Shown here one piece after another: positions 1 to 11,636 of a stretch of 64,000 nucleotides of DNA (positions are counted from its first letter, which is position 1; the number at the start of each line of letters is the position of its first letter). Made by a program: the position numbers and the translations under genes. The notes under the pieces were generated by a model. That model worked only from the letters and a program-made list of their open reading frames with translations. It was not told the DNA's origin and did not search any database. Location: NCBI RefSeq assembly GCF_901933205.1, contig NC_044596.1, positions 5,860,104 through 5,924,103 of the forward strand, read 5' to 3'. Source of the DNA: Camarhynchus parvulus. Lineage: Eukaryota > Chordata > Aves > Passeriformes > Thraupidae.

Positions 1-75
1 GGGCTGATCTCCAGAGCACAGTGCTGAGGAAGGGAGCAGGACTGCCCCGGGCAGGGCAGGGCAGCAGGCACTCAC

Positions 76-210
76 CTGGCGCTCTGACATGACGTACAGG
101 TACTTGTGGTCCGTGGAGAAGGCCATGTCCCGCAGCACCGGGCTGCCGTCCTTGAACACCGGCACCACCTCGTACTGGATCCCACCCTGGGGCGGCCCAT
201 CCGCCCGGAT
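76..210 (-). CDS. PLXNA2: PLXNA2 third coding exon (end of Sema domain)
   Basis: This 135-bp exon encodes residues 458-502, beginning [10 protein letters not shown] and ending YVMSERQ, the last blade of the Sema beta-propeller just before the first PSI domain. The acceptor is a pyrimidine-rich tract ending in CAG at 211-213 (minus strand). The donor is CAG|GTGAG, with GTGAG at 71-75. Both ends are phase 0, matching the preceding exon. The 45 residues align without gaps to remembered mammalian PLXNA2, with a few substitutions (for example Q for H after the PP pair). Bases 1-75 are the start of the next intron, which continues out of the window. No frameshift or stop is seen. Confidence 0.95.
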
Positions 211-1086
211 CTGCAGCACAAAACACATACACAGGTCAGCGGCACCTCACAGCTGACAAATTCTGCCTTTGTTTTGGGGTGAGGGGAGGAGGGGGACAAG
301 GTAGGAAAAGGAATGAATCCAAAAATCTCAGCTCCGAACTGCAGACAGAGCAGAGTGGGAGCAGGAGCTGGAGCGAAGGTTCTGTCTCCACTGCAGCCAA
401 TGTGATTTCTCCACTCCAGGAGAAATAATGAGAGAATTTTGTGGTTGCAAGGCAAGTGCAGAGACCTCCAGTGAGCCATGATTGACCATCCAGGGGGAAG
501 GAAAACTGTAAACTTTTAAGATTCTCTCTAAAATAAACCTGAAAGGAGACCACAAAACTCTACAGCCAACAGCAAAGCCAAGATACTGCAGAGGTATTTT
601 TTTAATTCTCCAGACACCTATAGAATGACACTTGGATAATCTCCACCGCCTCTTCCTGCCACGGAATCCTCCTGGAGCATCATCCCCGCTTAAAACCTGG
701 GATGCTGCTGCCACTTTCCTGTCTGGAGGATTCAGCGAGGCAAGGCCAGCCCAGCCCGTTGTGCTGAGCGAGCAGAGCTCTGGCACAGCACCACACCCTC
801 TGAGCATCCCTCCATCCCTCAAAAACACCTCCCTGCTCCCGCAGGAAAACCTGCCCGGGCTGTGACAAGCCCCATCCCTGCCAGCAGCCGCTGCCGCGGA
901 GGAAACGCCTTCTCTTGCCCGAGTTAATAATTGATGGCCTCGGGGGCTGTGCGCGGCGAGGGGAGCGGGATAAACCAACTCTTGACATTGCCTTTCCCAC
1001 CAGGATCTGCGCGTTTGGAGAGCCGCGGGACGGGAACGGGGCTGGGGGAGCCACGGGCAGGCAGCGACAGCGCTGATGGGCTGGGG

Positions 1087-1340
1087 AGCCGGGGATGAGC
1101 CGGGGATGTACCGGGAATTGCCGGGAATGAGCCGGGCATGAGCCGGGAATGTGCCCAGGATGTATTGGGAATTGCCGGGGATGTGCCGAGATGTACCGGG
1201 AATGAGCCGGGAATGCATTGGGGTGTGCCGGGAGTGTGCCAAGGATGTATCGGGAATTGCCGGGAATGTGCCAAGGATGTACGGGGAATTGCCGGGAATG
1301 CGCTGGGATGTGCAGGAATTGCCGGGAATTGCCGGGATGC
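1087..1340. repeat. Degenerate minisatellite rich in CCGGGAAT words
   Basis: About 250 bp are built from variants of GCCGGGAATG/GTGCC and AAGGATGTA words, spaced at roughly 10-11 and 30-35 bp. Copies are diverged, so no single clean period holds. Open frames on both strands (for example 1138-1377 and 680-1504) arise from the repeat and show no protein-family similarity that I recognise. Confidence 0.75.
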
Positions 1341-1912
1341 GGCTGCTGCCCATCCAGGAGAGGGAACACGGCCCTAGGAAAACCCCGTATCCCAGAGATG
1401 CCATCGGCTCCCACCAGGCTGTGCTGCCCCAACCCTTTCTGCCACCTCGAAATTCCCTGCCTGGCTGCATAACGGAGCAAAAGGCAGGAAAACTCGAAGG
1501 TCAAACCTTCGGAAGAGGCAGGACTGGCACAGAAAGGGCTGGCTCTTTTTTCTGGTGCATGTCCCCGGGAGCTAAGAGAGCAGGTTGTTAAAAATCTTAT
1601 GGTTTAGCTGAGAAATGATCCACCCCAGCTGGAGATACCAGGAGAGCAGAGCTGCTCCCCTGCACCCTCTCCAAATAAATCCTCCCCTTGGAAAGAGCCC
1701 CGGTGCCTCCTGCCATGTACAGACATGTTGGCTACACACAAACACATTCATTTTCTGCATTTCTCTCCTTTTCCCTTTACCTCCCGAGTGTTCAGTGCTA
1801 TAGAGGAACACCAGGTGGGAATGTGAGTGGTCTGTGGAACACCCACAGGCACAGGAGCCCCTGGCAGGATTAAGCTGCCAGCCCAAGCCTGCCTCGAAAG
1901 CCCTGAATTTTC

Positions 1913-1980
1913 AGAAAGCAAAATCCCCCAAAAGGCAGAAGGTCAAAGAAAGCAAAATCCCCCAAAAGGCAGAAGGTCAA
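1913..1980. repeat. Perfect 34-bp tandem duplication
   Basis: Two identical 34-bp units (1913-1946 and 1947-1980) lie head to tail, each containing AAATCCCCCAAAAGGCAGAA. Identity is complete, which suggests a recent duplication. Confidence 0.95.
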
Positions 1981-2668
1981 ACCCTGCTTTAATTCCGCCT
2001 GTGAGAATTAGGATCGTCACAGCCCCCGTGGAATACCAAGAATCAGAGGCAGATCCACACCAGTATGAGCCCAGTGCCTTACTGGGTGCTGCCACCTGAG
2101 TCACCCACACTGCAGCAGGGACAGAGGGACAGAAATCACCCGAGGAATAAAGAGCAGGAGCGCGGGGCTGTCTGGGCTCCACAGCCACCACCATACAAAG
2201 GACTGATTAATGGCCAGACAGCAATGGAAGCCCGGACATGAAGGATCAGCAGCCTTTGTGAAAAACAACTGTTTTCCAGAGTTCCCTCAGGGCACCGGCA
2301 GCTCGTTAAATTGAGCTTCTTTCTAGTAATGAGGTCAGACAGGGCTAATAAAGAGAGATACCACTGGACAAGGCTGGTGCAGACCAATTCCAACTGGGAA
2401 TTGCAGCTCTGGGCTGGAGGCAGTGCCCGACGGCTCCTCCAGCCCGGCTGAGGGCTCGGAGCTGTGCCTGGAAGGGGAGCCTGGAATGGGTTTGGTGCCT
2501 GGAATGGAGTTTTGGGGCACAGCACGGGGTGCTGGGCACTGGCTGTGCCCTCCTGCCCCCACAAAGCCCAGGGAGCAGCCCAGGGGCTCTCGGGGACTCT
2601 GTCACCGTTGGGTGGCCCAGGGCACAGCACAAAGGGACAGCAGAGCCCCTCCCTGGGGGGGTGTTGAA

Positions 2669-2701
2669 GCCCCAGAGCCCCCAGAGCCCCCAGAGCCCCC
2701 A
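2669..2701 (-). repeat. Short CCCAGAGCC array; G-quadruplex motif on sense strand
   Basis: The plus strand reads CCCAGAGCC repeated at 9-bp period. The minus strand, which matches PLXNA2 pre-mRNA, therefore carries four runs of four or five G separated by CTCT, a textbook G-quadruplex pattern. It lies deep in the 27.6-kb intron. Confidence 0.85.
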
Positions 2702-4813
2702 GCGCAGGCCGAGGGGCACCCAGTGACACCAGGATGCTCCGCTGCATCTCTTGCTCCGCGCTCGGTTTCCATGGCAACAAATGATGATGTCAGAGAGAAG
2801 AGCGATGATTCCTGCGGCTGAGGAGGAAGAAAGGGATCATCTCACACAGCAGGAAGCCTCTTGTTGACGTTTGGAGAGGGAAATCATTCCTCTGCCTCAC
2901 GTGTGGGTGCCCTCCCGGGGCCTGACAGCTCCTGAGCCATCCCTGGAGCAGGGGGTGGGACCAGCCCTGCACCTGCGGGCTCATCCCCAATCCAGGGCCC
3001 ATCCCCAATCCAGGGCTTGTCTGGCAGGGCTCCCCCGGTCCTGTTTGCTCCTGTCCCCTCTGTCTGTCTGTCTCCTCTCCGCAGGGTGATGGGCGTGGGA
3101 AGGGATCAGGAGAGGGGCACAGAGGGAAGAGGGTGGGGATGAGCCATTCCCTCCCAATGTGGGAGAGGCACCTCAAGAGCTGGAAACTGGAATCAGAGGG
3201 ACAGCAGAGCCAGGAGGACACACCACGGGCTGCCACACTTGGACAGGGACCCGAGGAGCTGCCCGGGCCACATCCAGCCCTTCCCTCCTGCTGGATGTTT
3301 ACAAATCTCTGCTGAGAAGTGCCTAATGACATAATCTGCAAATCCCAACTCATCCCTGCTGGCAGGGCAGCCCCGGTGGAGGAGCAGGATGTGCTGGGTG
3401 CAGGAGCTGCAGCCCTGCAGAGCCGGGCTCACACTGAGCTCTCTAATACCCCCACAATGCAGCCGCGGGCTAAGCTGGGCTTTAGCACCAGAGATTAGCA
3501 AAATACCACATTGTGGCACCGCGCAGCAGCCACTCAAGGATCTAATCTGACATGAAGCCCCAGCACACCTCGTGCAGGAAAGGTCCCCTCAGGTGCTGTG
3601 CCCGGGCAGTGCCCGTGCTGGGATAGCTCTGCATTCCCCCCCAGCAGGCTCCCATTAGGAGACATCGAATCTCTTTGCAGGAACTTTCCGTGATTAAATT
3701 ACCTGTCTGTTTTCATTAGGGGTGTTTCCGCCAGGCTGACTCAGGATGGAATTCCTGGTGCCAGAAAAAACAGCTGAATGAGTCCGGGCATGAGGGGCTG
3801 ATTGCCCGGGCTGGGTCCTGCAGCAGGGCCACCATTAACCCCTCCCCACCTCCGCAGGGGCCTCACGGGTCCCAAAGCACTTTGGGCTTCCATGTGGAAA
3901 CAGCCAGGGAGGCACTGGAGGGGCTCCTGAGAGGATTCCCAGGGCCAGGAGCAGCAGGCACTGCCTGAACTTGCTGATTTTTGTAATGGCAGTGGAGTGA
4001 AAAGCTGGCCCTGCATGATTCTCCTGGTCCTGCATCCTCTGACCCCCACAGCAACCTTCAGGAGGGGAGAATCCACAACTGGAACTGCAAATTATTACCC
4101 AAATAACAATTTCAGGCGCTCTCTGAAATTCTGGAGTAAAGTGCCCCCCAGACTCCCTGCTGGCATCTGGGCTGGACCCATTTCCAGGTCATCGCTGAAC
4201 CCAGAGGGGTGGGGAGGTTTCTGAGGATCCTTCAGCCAGCCCACCCCACGTGTGGGATCTGAATTTGCCAATGCAGGTGTGCCAGGCCCCTGCAGGATCC
4301 CTCCCCGTGTTCCCCCCCAGCCTTCCCTGCAGGCAGGAACAGCAGGATGGCACTGGGCTCCACGTGGGAAGCCTCCCCTCAGAATTCAAGTGCAACAGGA
4401 ATCCCATTGGGTGTCTTTCCTTTAAATCATAGATGTGTCCCTGAGAAAGCTAATGACAAACCTTACATGCACATTCCACTCAAATCAGCGTATCCAATTA
4501 ACTTCATTACCTGCAGGCTCCCTCTCTGCCAGGCTCTTTCTCTCCTGTCACATTTTCTTTATGCATTTCTCCCAGATTGGGAGGGAATGGCTCTGTCACC
4601 GTGGGCATCACCTTTGTCTTGGCCCCACAGCCTCCATGGATGGCTCCCTGCAGAGCCCATGGCGCTGTCAGGCGGAGGCAAAGCAGCTCCTGAGAGCAGC
4701 TCTGCTCCCTGAGGGAGGAGAAAATCCATCCATCCTCGCCCAGCTCACACTGCCCAACCGAACATTAAATACTCTCACTAATCACTGCTGGGGCTGCCCT
4801 TGCAAAGCCACGG

Positions 4814-4903
4814 GGAGAAAGTCTGCACAGAGTCTGCATGTCAGGAGAAAGGCTGCACAGAGTCTGCGTGTCAGGAGAAAGTCTGCACAAAGTCTGCGTG
4901 TCA
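4814..4903. repeat. 30-bp tandem repeat, three copies
   Basis: Three head-to-tail 30-bp units (4814-4843, 4844-4873, 4874-4903) differ at only a few positions. Each contains GGAGAAAGTCTGCACA and AGTCTGC. The period is a multiple of three, so several frames stay open across it. Confidence 0.92.
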
Positions 4904-7900
4904 GGCCCTGGAGGATCATCCCAACACTGCCCCTGCTCCCCAGGAGGGCCACACAGGTCCCCTGTCACCTGCAGCCCGCCTTGCCAATGCTTCAGTTGGG
5001 AATTTGAAACTGCCCTTGGCTCAGACAATTCCTGCCTTGCAGCATCTCTGACTCTCCTGGCTGAGCAGCTGGGCCTGGGTTTGTTCCTTGGCGTTCCAGG
5101 GGGTGGGAGAGGGGAGCAGAGCGGGCAGGTGAGGTGGGCAGCACCTGAGCAGGGGCAGGCAGGGACCCCCAGCCTCACTGTCTGTGTGGGGCACGCACAA
5201 TGTTGGACCTGCCAGGAGAAGAGATCCCACAAACATTTCTTCCATCAACACAGCCCTTCCACGAGGAAAGAGACGGGGAGAAGGATCCCCTGCTGCCTTT
5301 CTGCAGGGTTCTGGAGGGGAAAGGAGCCAATTGTTGGGGTGAAGCAGCAGCTCAGACAGCCTGGCAGGACAAACCCTTATGAGAAATTGCCACTGGAGAG
5401 GTTCTTTCCTCCTCCAGGCTCTCCCACCCCTCTGCTCCCTCCACCCTGGTGCAGAGCTGCTCTGGATGAGGCAGGGAGGGTGGCACACAGGCACCATGCA
5501 GAGCCTAATCAGCAGCCCCATGTCTTTAATTTATTGCTGCATGAGAGGCTCGTTCAGAACAAAGCTGCCAGTTCAGGAGATCATTGCTTGAAAAGACTTT
5601 TTATTTGAAAAGCTGTCAGCTCACACCTTGTCACAGCCCTACTTGCAGCAGCACAACTTTAATAACATGCCACCTCATGCAAATGAGCTGCTAATTAATT
5701 AAGTAGTATTCTTCCGGGGATGGATTCATTAGAATGAAATTTGGGCTGGCGAGGCTGGATTGCTTTGGATGGTGCTTTAAATCAGCAGCATTGTCTTCTC
5801 CTGGAGGCCCAGCTCTCCCTCCCATCCTGAGGGAAGCTCCCTCCCATTCTGTGCCCCCAGGAAGGCTCTGCACACCCTGGAGCTGGAACCACCTCTGCGA
5901 GGCACAGACCAGCCTGAAGCAGCCAAAACCAGCAGTGAGGTGTACAGAATGATGTATGAGGTGCCCAAAAGGTTTTCTTGCATAGTTCTGAGGAAATCTG
6001 CTGCAGGAGAGGGCTCAGTGCAAAGGCAAAGGCTGTAAATCTGGGGGCTCCAGGGAGCAGGGGATGCTGAGCAGGAGCAGAGCTGATTCCTTTGGAGCAC
6101 TGGTTGCAAAGACACAATTGCTGGGGGTCCAGGGCCAGCAGCCCTGCACCTTCCAGCAGCATCAAACTCCACCCTCAAAGGGGAACACTCAGGGTCCTGG
6201 GGGCATCCCAGGAGGAGGAGAGCCCAGGGCACAAGCCCTGTCCTCTCTAATCTGTCCCCAGGGAGCAGGGACATCCCTCCCCTCTGTTCAGCAATAACCC
6301 CTTCTCCCTTTCCCCTCCTGTTTGATTTCTGGGGAGGTGACAGCTCCAGGAGCAGGCAGAGGGGTTTTTATTGCTACAGCATCCTGCTCTCATCCTGTGG
6401 GCCTGGCAGCCTGGAGATGCAGGGTTGGCTGGGTGGGCACAGCCCAGGCTGCCCCTGAGCCCTCTGGGTGCCACCAACCCAGGGCAGGGGCATTCCCTGC
6501 CTGTTCCCACTCTCTGCCCTTTGTCCTGAGCCAAGGCTGGGCTGGGTGTTAGAGGGACCCAAAGGAACACACGAGCCAGGACAGAAACCCAGAACTGCCC
6601 GGCTCTGCCTGCAGGACACACTCAGGGATGGAGGGAGGCGTGAGAGGCATTCGGGGAGTGAGAACAGGAGAACAGGGCTGAGTGCTGAGCCTGAGCTCTG
6701 TGAGGGACAGAGAGCAGCAGAGCAAGCCCACAGCTGGTGTCATCCTGGTGTTATTCAGGGCGAGGGAGGCACCAGGTATGTGCTTGTCACAACCCATTTG
6801 CAGCTCTTGCCCAAGGCCCCCAAAATAGCCCTGCATCTGTGTTATGTGTCCACACCTCACCTGTGCCCTTCCAGCTGAATAATCCTGCACAGCTCCGTGC
6901 CAGGCTCTCTCTCCCCAGGAACATCCTCCTCCAGCTCTGCATTTCACAGCTGAAGGGATTGGTCCTGCTTGCTTTGCTTTGTTGACCTTGAGTGGCCATG
7001 TAAAATGGCATCAAAAGCCACTTAGACAAGACTGTCTAATGTGGAGTTTGCTCTAAACGAGCTTCAGTGAGTCGTGATTCTCCCCAAGGAGGAAAAAACT
7101 AAATGACTGTCAAAAATTGCCACACAAAAAACCCTGTTTCTCCAAAGCCACGGCTTCCAGCTGATCAGGTGGGAGCCACAGAGTTCCTCAGGAAATATTA
7201 TTCTCTTTCCTCTTTGAAAACATCATGTAAGTAATATGTTTGAAATGGCTTCGATTTCCTGCCCAGCACCTCCCGGGGATGCTGGCACATGAGCCAGACT
7301 CGGAGCTGCTGAGGGCCAAAGCCCAGAAAGAAATAAGAGAATGCAGATTTTATTGTCTTTGGGGTTTATAAAGCTGTGGATAAATCCTGCCGGGTGGTTC
7401 TGCGCCGCTCTGGGTCAGGCAGGAGCGAGCAGGTGAACAAGGAGGCCGTGCATATTTTTGGTTTCACTTGTGCATGCAGAGCCAGTCATGTGTTACTGAT
7501 CAGATCTAACCTTGCTGGGGCAGAGGATGTGAGAGAATTACCGAGCTCAGCTCAGCTCAGATCCCGGCAAATGAGGGAAATGGGGGAGATGAGTCTCTCC
7601 CACCCCCCAGGCCCTCCTGCCCAGCAGGAGCAGAGCTGCAGCTGGCAATGGGCATTTTCTGCTTGTGAGCTGGGGCAGGGCCTCACAAAGGGCTGGGTCT
7701 CTGGAGGTCGTGTGAGGACACAGAGCCCCGGGCAGGCTGGCAGAGCCCCAGGGCTCCCTGCAGCCCTCCCCTGGCCCTGCTGCCTGCCTGGGCTCTGGCA
7801 AAGCCCCAGCAGGGGCTGGCTCTGTGTTTGGGGCTGTTCAGCATCCCTGGGCACGCAGGAGCTGCAGCAATGTCACCTGCAGGAGGGCACCAGGCAGGAC

Positions 7901-8347
7901 AACAGGGCTGGCTGGGCCCAGGGACGTTGGCTGGTGCATTCCCTGTCCTGGAAGCACTGAGGAATCCTGAGGGGAGGCTCTAAAAGATAAATTCCTGGGC
8001 CTGAATCTCTCCTGTGTGCTCATTCATCCCCCAATCTCCATCAGACAGAGGTTTGAGGTAGCTCAGGTCCCTGGTGTGTGAGGAAAGCTCCTGCTGCCCC
8101 TCTGAGCTGCTTCCCCAGTGCTATTCTGGGCCAGATCAAGGATAAAAATAAAAATAAAAAGCAAAATCTCTTCCATCTCCGCACTGAAACTCCCTAAGCC
8201 TTTGGCACATGCCCTTTGCAGCATCTCAGCATCAATCAGCAGATAAGCAGATGAGCTGGCTCTGAATAATCTGTGTGTGCAACACATGGAACGCTGCTCA
8301 GGCCTGGGCTGCGGTGGGGTTTGCTGGGCTGGGCTCAGGGCACACGT

Positions 8348-8448
8348 CTGTCCCTGTCCCTGTGCCTGTCCCTCTGTCCCTGTGCCTGTCCCTCTGTCCC
8401 TCTGTCCCTGTCCCTGTGCCTCTGTCCCTGTCCCTCTGTCCCTTTCCC
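8348..8448. repeat. TGTCCC hexamer microsatellite
   Basis: About 100 bp of interrupted TGTCCC/TGCCTG/TCTGTCCC units on the plus strand. The minus strand is (GGGACA)n, giving G3N3 spacing in the PLXNA2 pre-mRNA orientation. Confidence 0.93.
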
Positions 8449-11429
8449 AACATCGGCAGCAGGAGCTGGGCCCAGGCTGGGTGCAGGGGTGGCAGACACA
8501 AAGCCCCAGCACATTCCTGCCCCGCTCCATCGTTGACCTGTGCATAAACACGTGGCTTCCGCCCTAATCCCCTGCAGCCTCATGAACATCAGCCGCGCTA
8601 AATTTTTCATGTAATTAAGAGAAAAACCCTAATCCAGTGTAATTAGCTCCCTGATTGCCAGCGTCAGGCAGCAGAGCAGTGTTTGAACAGCAATTCAGGT
8701 CTAGCTGGTTAGGCAAACACTGCGTGTGTGGCTCAGTAATTCAACACCGGAGCAGCTCCCCCTGTGCTGTCCTTTGGGCTGCTTCCCTCCAAGCTTCCCC
8801 TGCTCTGGGGGCCTCATCTCCCCAAAGTGCTGCTCCAGTTACAGCCCCGAGGGGCTTGGGGCCAGGCCAGCAGCTCACCCAGAGCCCCCTCCCTGCTGAT
8901 GTTGGAGTGGAACCCCCATCTCACCGGGATTTTGGGACAGCACCACCCCTGCCTGCCCAAATTCAGCGCCTGGGAGGCACAGCTGAGAGCCTGGTGGAGA
9001 AACAGGCTCCTCGCGGGGATGCTCAGCACAACCAGGCAGGGCTGGAGGCCACCACAGCTCCCAGGGGGTTTGTGGTGCAGAGCAGAACCCATCCCAGCAC
9101 CCAGCCCTCGTGGCTTGCAGTGATATTTTCCTCGTTCATTCATATACATGAAGGCAGAATTTTAAGAGTGAAATGTTTGAATTTTGGGAAGGGGAAGCAG
9201 ATGGGAGAGGAACAGAGAATGTGGATGCGTGTGCCAACAGGGAGGCAGAGAAACCAAGAAAGCACAGAGAGAAGGCACCTTCACTTAACCATTTCATCCA
9301 TCCCCAGCAACGAGGAGCTGAGCTGCTGAAGCCACTGTCAAATATTTCTGTTTTCTTTCTAAATTTCACCTGTGACAAACTACAGACACCTCCCAGCAGT
9401 CACACCTTCATCTTCAGACTCAACACCAGCCTGCTGAAACACAGGTTTGAAAGTGATATCATTGTAGGAGTATTTGTTGGAGTGTCTCAAGGCTCTTTGC
9501 CATCCCCTGCAGTTCCAACAAGGGGGGGGGTTCTTTGAATCGCTCTCACTAAAACCAGACCAGGTATCAAATGTTCCTAAAGCCTTTAAAACAAGGGCTA
9601 CAAGCTGAGCCAAGGCTCAGAACTGCTATGGAAAGTTCCCTCCCAGGACAGATTTTCCCAGTGAGATTTTCTGTGCACGAGGCTCAATGTCGCAGGAGCT
9701 GAGCTCCTTCTTGCCTTCCTCTCCCATTGCTGAGAAGCAGCACAGCCCCCTGCACACCCACACCTCTGCAGAGAGAAATCTGCTAATGATCCCCGGCCTC
9801 CTGCTTTGTCACTGCCGTGATTTATTGGTTGTGTCACGGCTTGCACTCAGCTGTGAAGGAATCTTGCCGTGACCTCAAGCCATGAGACCCCAATTTTCCT
9901 GGTGTTGGAGGAAAATGGCCTGGCCAGCCCAAGCCAGCAGGGATTTAGGTATTTCCCTGTCTCCTCCTGCAGTTTGTGCTGCCAGAGCCTGGCTGGGAGC
10001 CGGGTCCTGCTCTGAGCATCTGGAGTGCTGTGGTTTGTGCCTCCACCTGCTCCCCAGGGGCTCTGTGCCTTGAAAATTCATTCTAAAGCAGCTTCAAACC
10101 CTCCAGTTTTCATTATTAATACGACTCCTTTCATCAGAGTCCACTCATCTTTTTGCTTTCTATTTCTGCCTCTACCCTTTCATTGTTTCCCCGGTGCTTC
10201 CATGGGGATGGCACCGAGACCCCGACCCGGCAGCAGGAATTCATTCCATCAAAGCTTCCTCCTGCAGTCGAGGGTTTGTTGTGGGGTTTTCTTCCCCCCT
10301 TTCGTTTTAATTCCATCTGTATTTAATCCCAGACAAACACAAACAACAATCTCAGCTCCCTAAGGCCATCGCTTTCTAAATCAGTTACAGCCAACTCCAA
10401 TTAGCAGGCAGGCAACATGAGCAGCTCCTGGATCTTTGGGAAGGAGCCAGCCCAGAAGGTCCTTTTCCCCAGACTGTCCCTTTTTTCCTTCTGAAGGACT
10501 TGCACCATCATTAGAGGCACAGGCTCTGCAAGATGAAACCCCCTCCCCTTTGCTTCTGCCGCCGTGGGGATGATGTTCCACGGCCTCATTAATGCTGTTT
10601 GTGCTTCTGTGCTCCAGCACCTGAGTCTACCTGCAGGCTTTGATTTATAAGAGCATCCCAAAGGCTCTACAAGTGCTGAAGAGAGACTTTATTGGTCACT
10701 TTAGCTTCCCTCTCAGCCTGCACTTGAAACTGCTTCTCAACAGCCTCTCTAAGCCGGGCTGAGGAGAGGCTGCTCCTGCCAGGCACAAACCTGACCCTCC
10801 TCAGGGTGTGAGATGATCTCTCAGAGGTGCCCTGGGGAGGCCTCTCCCTTCTAAGGCCATGACAGCTTCTCCTGGAATTACCCTGGGGAAGAACCCCCCA
10901 GCCCTCAGGGGAACTCACCACATTCAATGTGAAATTATTTGGTTGAACCTGACTGAGAGCTCACTGTCCTCAGATTGTTTGGGAATTGTGTGATCCTGCA
11001 GGCTGGTGGGATTTTCCTGGAATTATCCAGACAGGCACTCGTTCTTTAGGGCTCAAGCTGGTGGTGTGCCCTGCTCTGCCTGGGCTCTGCTGGCTGCTCC
11101 CCCTCTCTGGGGGCACTGGTGGAGCTCAGTCCTCGGTGAAGGGACGTGCCCAGGCAGGACACATGTCACTGTCCCTCCCAGCCATCCCTCCCTCCATTAG
11201 GGAGCTATTCCAGGCAATGATTCCAGAAGAAAATCTGTATTTTATTCATTGGGGGTGTGCTTTGCTGCTGGACTCTTTAATGTGTTTGCAGCTGTATCAA
11301 TGTGAGCCATGGAGGAACCACTGAACCCAGCTGCCTGGAGCTGTCACCCCTGCTGGGACACAGCTGTCACCAGGGCGTGCCCGGGGTGGGGGCCACGGCC
11401 AAAGCTGCTGTCCCCCCTCTCCTGTGGAA

Positions 11430-11636
11430 CCCAGAATCCTTCAGGCTGGGAAACACCTCCAAGATCATCAAGCCCAACCTTCAGCCGGTGCCACCAAACC
11501 ACGTCCCAGAGCCACCTCTGCCCCTTTTGTGAGCACTTCCAGGGGTGGTGACTCCACCGCTGCCCTGGGGGGCTGCTCCAAGGTCTGACCACTCTTGCAG
11601 TGAAGAAACTTTTCCCAATATCCACCCTATCCAGGG
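11430..11636 (-). mobile_element. CR1 LINE 3' fragment
   Basis: The segment reads as the reverse complement of the 3' end of an avian CR1 element. Recognisable words are CCAGAATCC near the start, AAGATCATCAAGCCCAACC, a GGTGACTCCACC block, and TGACCACTC followed by a GAAGAAACTTTT word at the far end. It is 5'-truncated, as CR1 copies usually are, and carries no usable coding sequence. Confidence 0.85.

Noticed and set aside
328..1470. 380-codon minus-strand open frame
   Set aside because: It runs through intronic single-copy DNA and a diverged CCGGGAAT minisatellite. No recognisable domain, no start or splice context, composition of translated repeat (SRHTPMHSRLIPG type).
9520..9536. G run GGGGGGGG as a frameshift or quadruplex element
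   Set aside because: A single homopolymer run without partner runs. Intronic and unremarkable.
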